Origin: JAYKHL01 sp035284865
Lineage (GTDB): Bacteria; Cyanobacteriota; Sericytochromatia; S15B-MN24; JAQBPE01
Length of the DNA: 6,100 nucleotides
Reading direction: 5' to 3'
Assembly: GCA_035284865.1 (NCBI GenBank)
Contig: JAYKHL010000094.1
Location: 1 to 6,100 of the forward strand
The notes under the pieces are model-generated. The model was not told where the DNA came from. It did not search any database and saw only the letters and a program-made list of their open reading frames with translations. Made by a program: the position numbers and the translations under genes. This document shows positions 5,492 through 6,100 of this stretch, in pieces; position 1 is the stretch's first letter, and every line of letters starts with the position of its first letter.

Positions 5492-5922
5492 TGTACGAGA
5501 CGTCCCGGCAAGCGCGTCAAAGCTTCCTCGAAGAGATCAACGCAGGGTTCTTCGGCGAGTTCCTGATTTCCCAGGGCCTGATAGACCGGGGGCAACTGGA
5601 GGACGGCCTGGCGGCTCAGAAGCAGCTGACGTCCCACCTCAAGATCGGGGAGCTGCTCGTGAAGCGCGGCGTCCTGTCAGCCGAGAACCTCATCAAGGCC
5701 CTCCGGCAGTACAAGGCGGGCATCCGGATCGGGGAACTGCTGCTTCATCAGGGCGACATCGGCTTCATTCAACTGCTCGAGGCCCTCGACCACCAGCAGA
5801 CCAACGGGTGTCAACTCGGGGAGGCCCTGGTGCGGCTCGGGCACTGCACCCAGACCCAGATCGACGAGGTGCTGGCGCTCCAACGCTCCCTTCAGGCCAC
5901 CGACGCCGCTGAGGGTCACTGA
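5491..5922 (+). CDS. Four-repeat MshEN / GspE-N-like small protein
   Basis: The product has 143 residues, is soluble and has no signal peptide. After a 19-residue helical lead it consists of four repeats matching the 24-residue pattern RLGxxxxxxGxxxxxxLxxxLxxQ, at residues 20-43, 51-74, 79-102 and 108-131, with spacers of 7, 4 and 5 residues. Repeat 3 (from RIGELLLHQG to ALDHQ) fits best and keeps the Arg; repeats 1, 2 and 4 begin F, K and Q. This pattern is known from MshEN domains at the N-terminus of type II secretion and type IV pilus ATPases (GspE, PilB, MshE), where tandem copies bind cyclic di-GMP. Here no ATPase follows: the protein stops 12 residues after repeat 4. The start is the ATG at 5491, with AAGGAG 7 bases upstream; its A is the last base of the preceding stop, so the two genes are translationally coupled. 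Ligand binding is inferred, and weakened by the lost Arg in three repeats. Confidence 0.8.
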   Translation: MYETSRQARQSFLEEINAGFFGEFLISQGLIDRGQLEDGLAAQKQLTSHLKIGELLVKRGVLSAENLIKALRQYKAGIRIGELLLHQGDIGFIQLLEALDHQQTNGCQLGEALVRLGHCTQTQIDEVLALQRSLQATDAAEGH

Positions 5923-5954
5923 CCGCGTCAGCGCCCCTCCCCGCTGAGGCGGTC
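5921..5954. terminator. Strong hairpin between convergent genes, likely bidirectional terminator
   Basis: Arms 5921-5933 and 5942-5954 pair at 12 of 13 positions (one G-G mismatch) around an 8-base C-rich loop. The left arm begins inside the stop codon of the MshEN-like gene. The right arm lies in the last codons of the opposing gene, and the left arm also includes that gene's stop. No T-run follows on either strand, so termination may depend on the stem alone or on a factor. Confidence 0.55.
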
Positions 5955-6100
5955 GGCCACGGCCCACGCGGCGGCCAGGGTCTCGGGCCAGGGAGCCGGC
6001 GTGAGCGGAATCGTGGCGCCCCCCTCGCGGTGACGATGCAGCCAGTGGGTCAGCAGGTTCACCTCGTCCAGCTCCTCCTGGCTCACCGCGAGTGACGGGG
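5928..6100 (-). CDS. 3' end of an unidentified gene (partial)
   Basis: The minus strand is open from the window edge to a TGA at 5930-5928 and encodes the last 56 residues of a protein that begins beyond position 6100. The sequence has the strong third-position G/C of real genes. It includes an acidic helix with SQEELDEVNLLTHWLHRHRE and then PLTPAPWPETLAAAWAVADRL, ending GEGR. No family is recognised from this tail. Its stop lies 5 bp from the stop of the MshEN-like gene, tail to tail, with the hairpin at 5921-5954 spanning both. Confidence 0.6.
   Translation of the reverse strand, partial: PSLAVSQEELDEVNLLTHWLHRHREGGATIPLTPAPWPETLAAAWAVADRLSGEGR

Noticed and set aside
5283..5912. + strand frame bridging the FlhA-C-like and MshEN-like genes
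   Set aside because: It is out of frame with both recognisable proteins and encodes a Pro/Arg/Ser-rich product; noted only as where a +1 slip would lead.
1..6100. Mobile element, CRISPR array or tRNA/rRNA genes
   Set aside because: No transposase or integrase frame, no regularly spaced direct repeats, and no tRNA-like cloverleaf or rRNA sequence was recognised on either strand.

Overview
The window comes from a GC-rich bacterial chromosome, roughly two-thirds G+C judged by eye, with strong G/C preference at third codon positions and close gene packing. It carries ordinary cellular genes (clpP, an ABC-F ATPase, a type I asparaginase) next to an unusual gene pair. No rRNA, tRNA, CRISPR array or mobile element was seen. 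The host phylum cannot be fixed from these genes.

Layout. Positions 1-249 hold the 3' end of a + strand gene of unknown function, whose 5' end lies outside the window. It converges on a three-gene minus-strand cluster (2302 down to 359): clpP, a 90-residue uncharacterised protein, and a cytoplasmic type I L-asparaginase (ansA). The genes are 4 bp apart and then overlap by 4 bp (ATGA), so they look co-transcribed and translationally coupled. A 154-bp divergent intergenic region (2303-2456) has a perfect TATAAT on the clpP side. On the other side it drives a 546-residue ABC-F ATPase (2457-4097), probably a ribosome-associated translation factor. After a 104-bp gap comes a two-gene + strand operon. 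The first gene (4202-5491) encodes a 429-residue soluble protein whose middle and C-terminal part look like the cytoplasmic domain of FlhA/SctV, the export gate of flagellar and type III secretion systems, with no membrane domain. The second (5491-5922) encodes a 143-residue protein made almost entirely of four repeats of the RLGxxxxxxGxxxxxxLxxxLxxQ type known from the c-di-GMP-binding MshEN / GspE N-terminal domain. Stop and start codons of the two genes share one base. The right edge (5928-6100, minus) is the 3' end of another unidentified gene. Its stop codon lies 5 bp from the preceding one, across a strong hairpin.

How the genes may work together. The minus cluster joins ATP-dependent protein turnover (ClpP) with asparagine hydrolysis, without the usual tig or clpX neighbours inside the window. 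The most interesting element is the coupled pair of a free-standing FlhA-C-like protein and a four-repeat MshEN-like protein. A reasonable inference is a soluble module that joins a secretion-gate docking fold to a putative nucleotide-responsive repeat protein. Neither partner ATPase nor membrane channel is visible here, so substrate and machine remain unknown.
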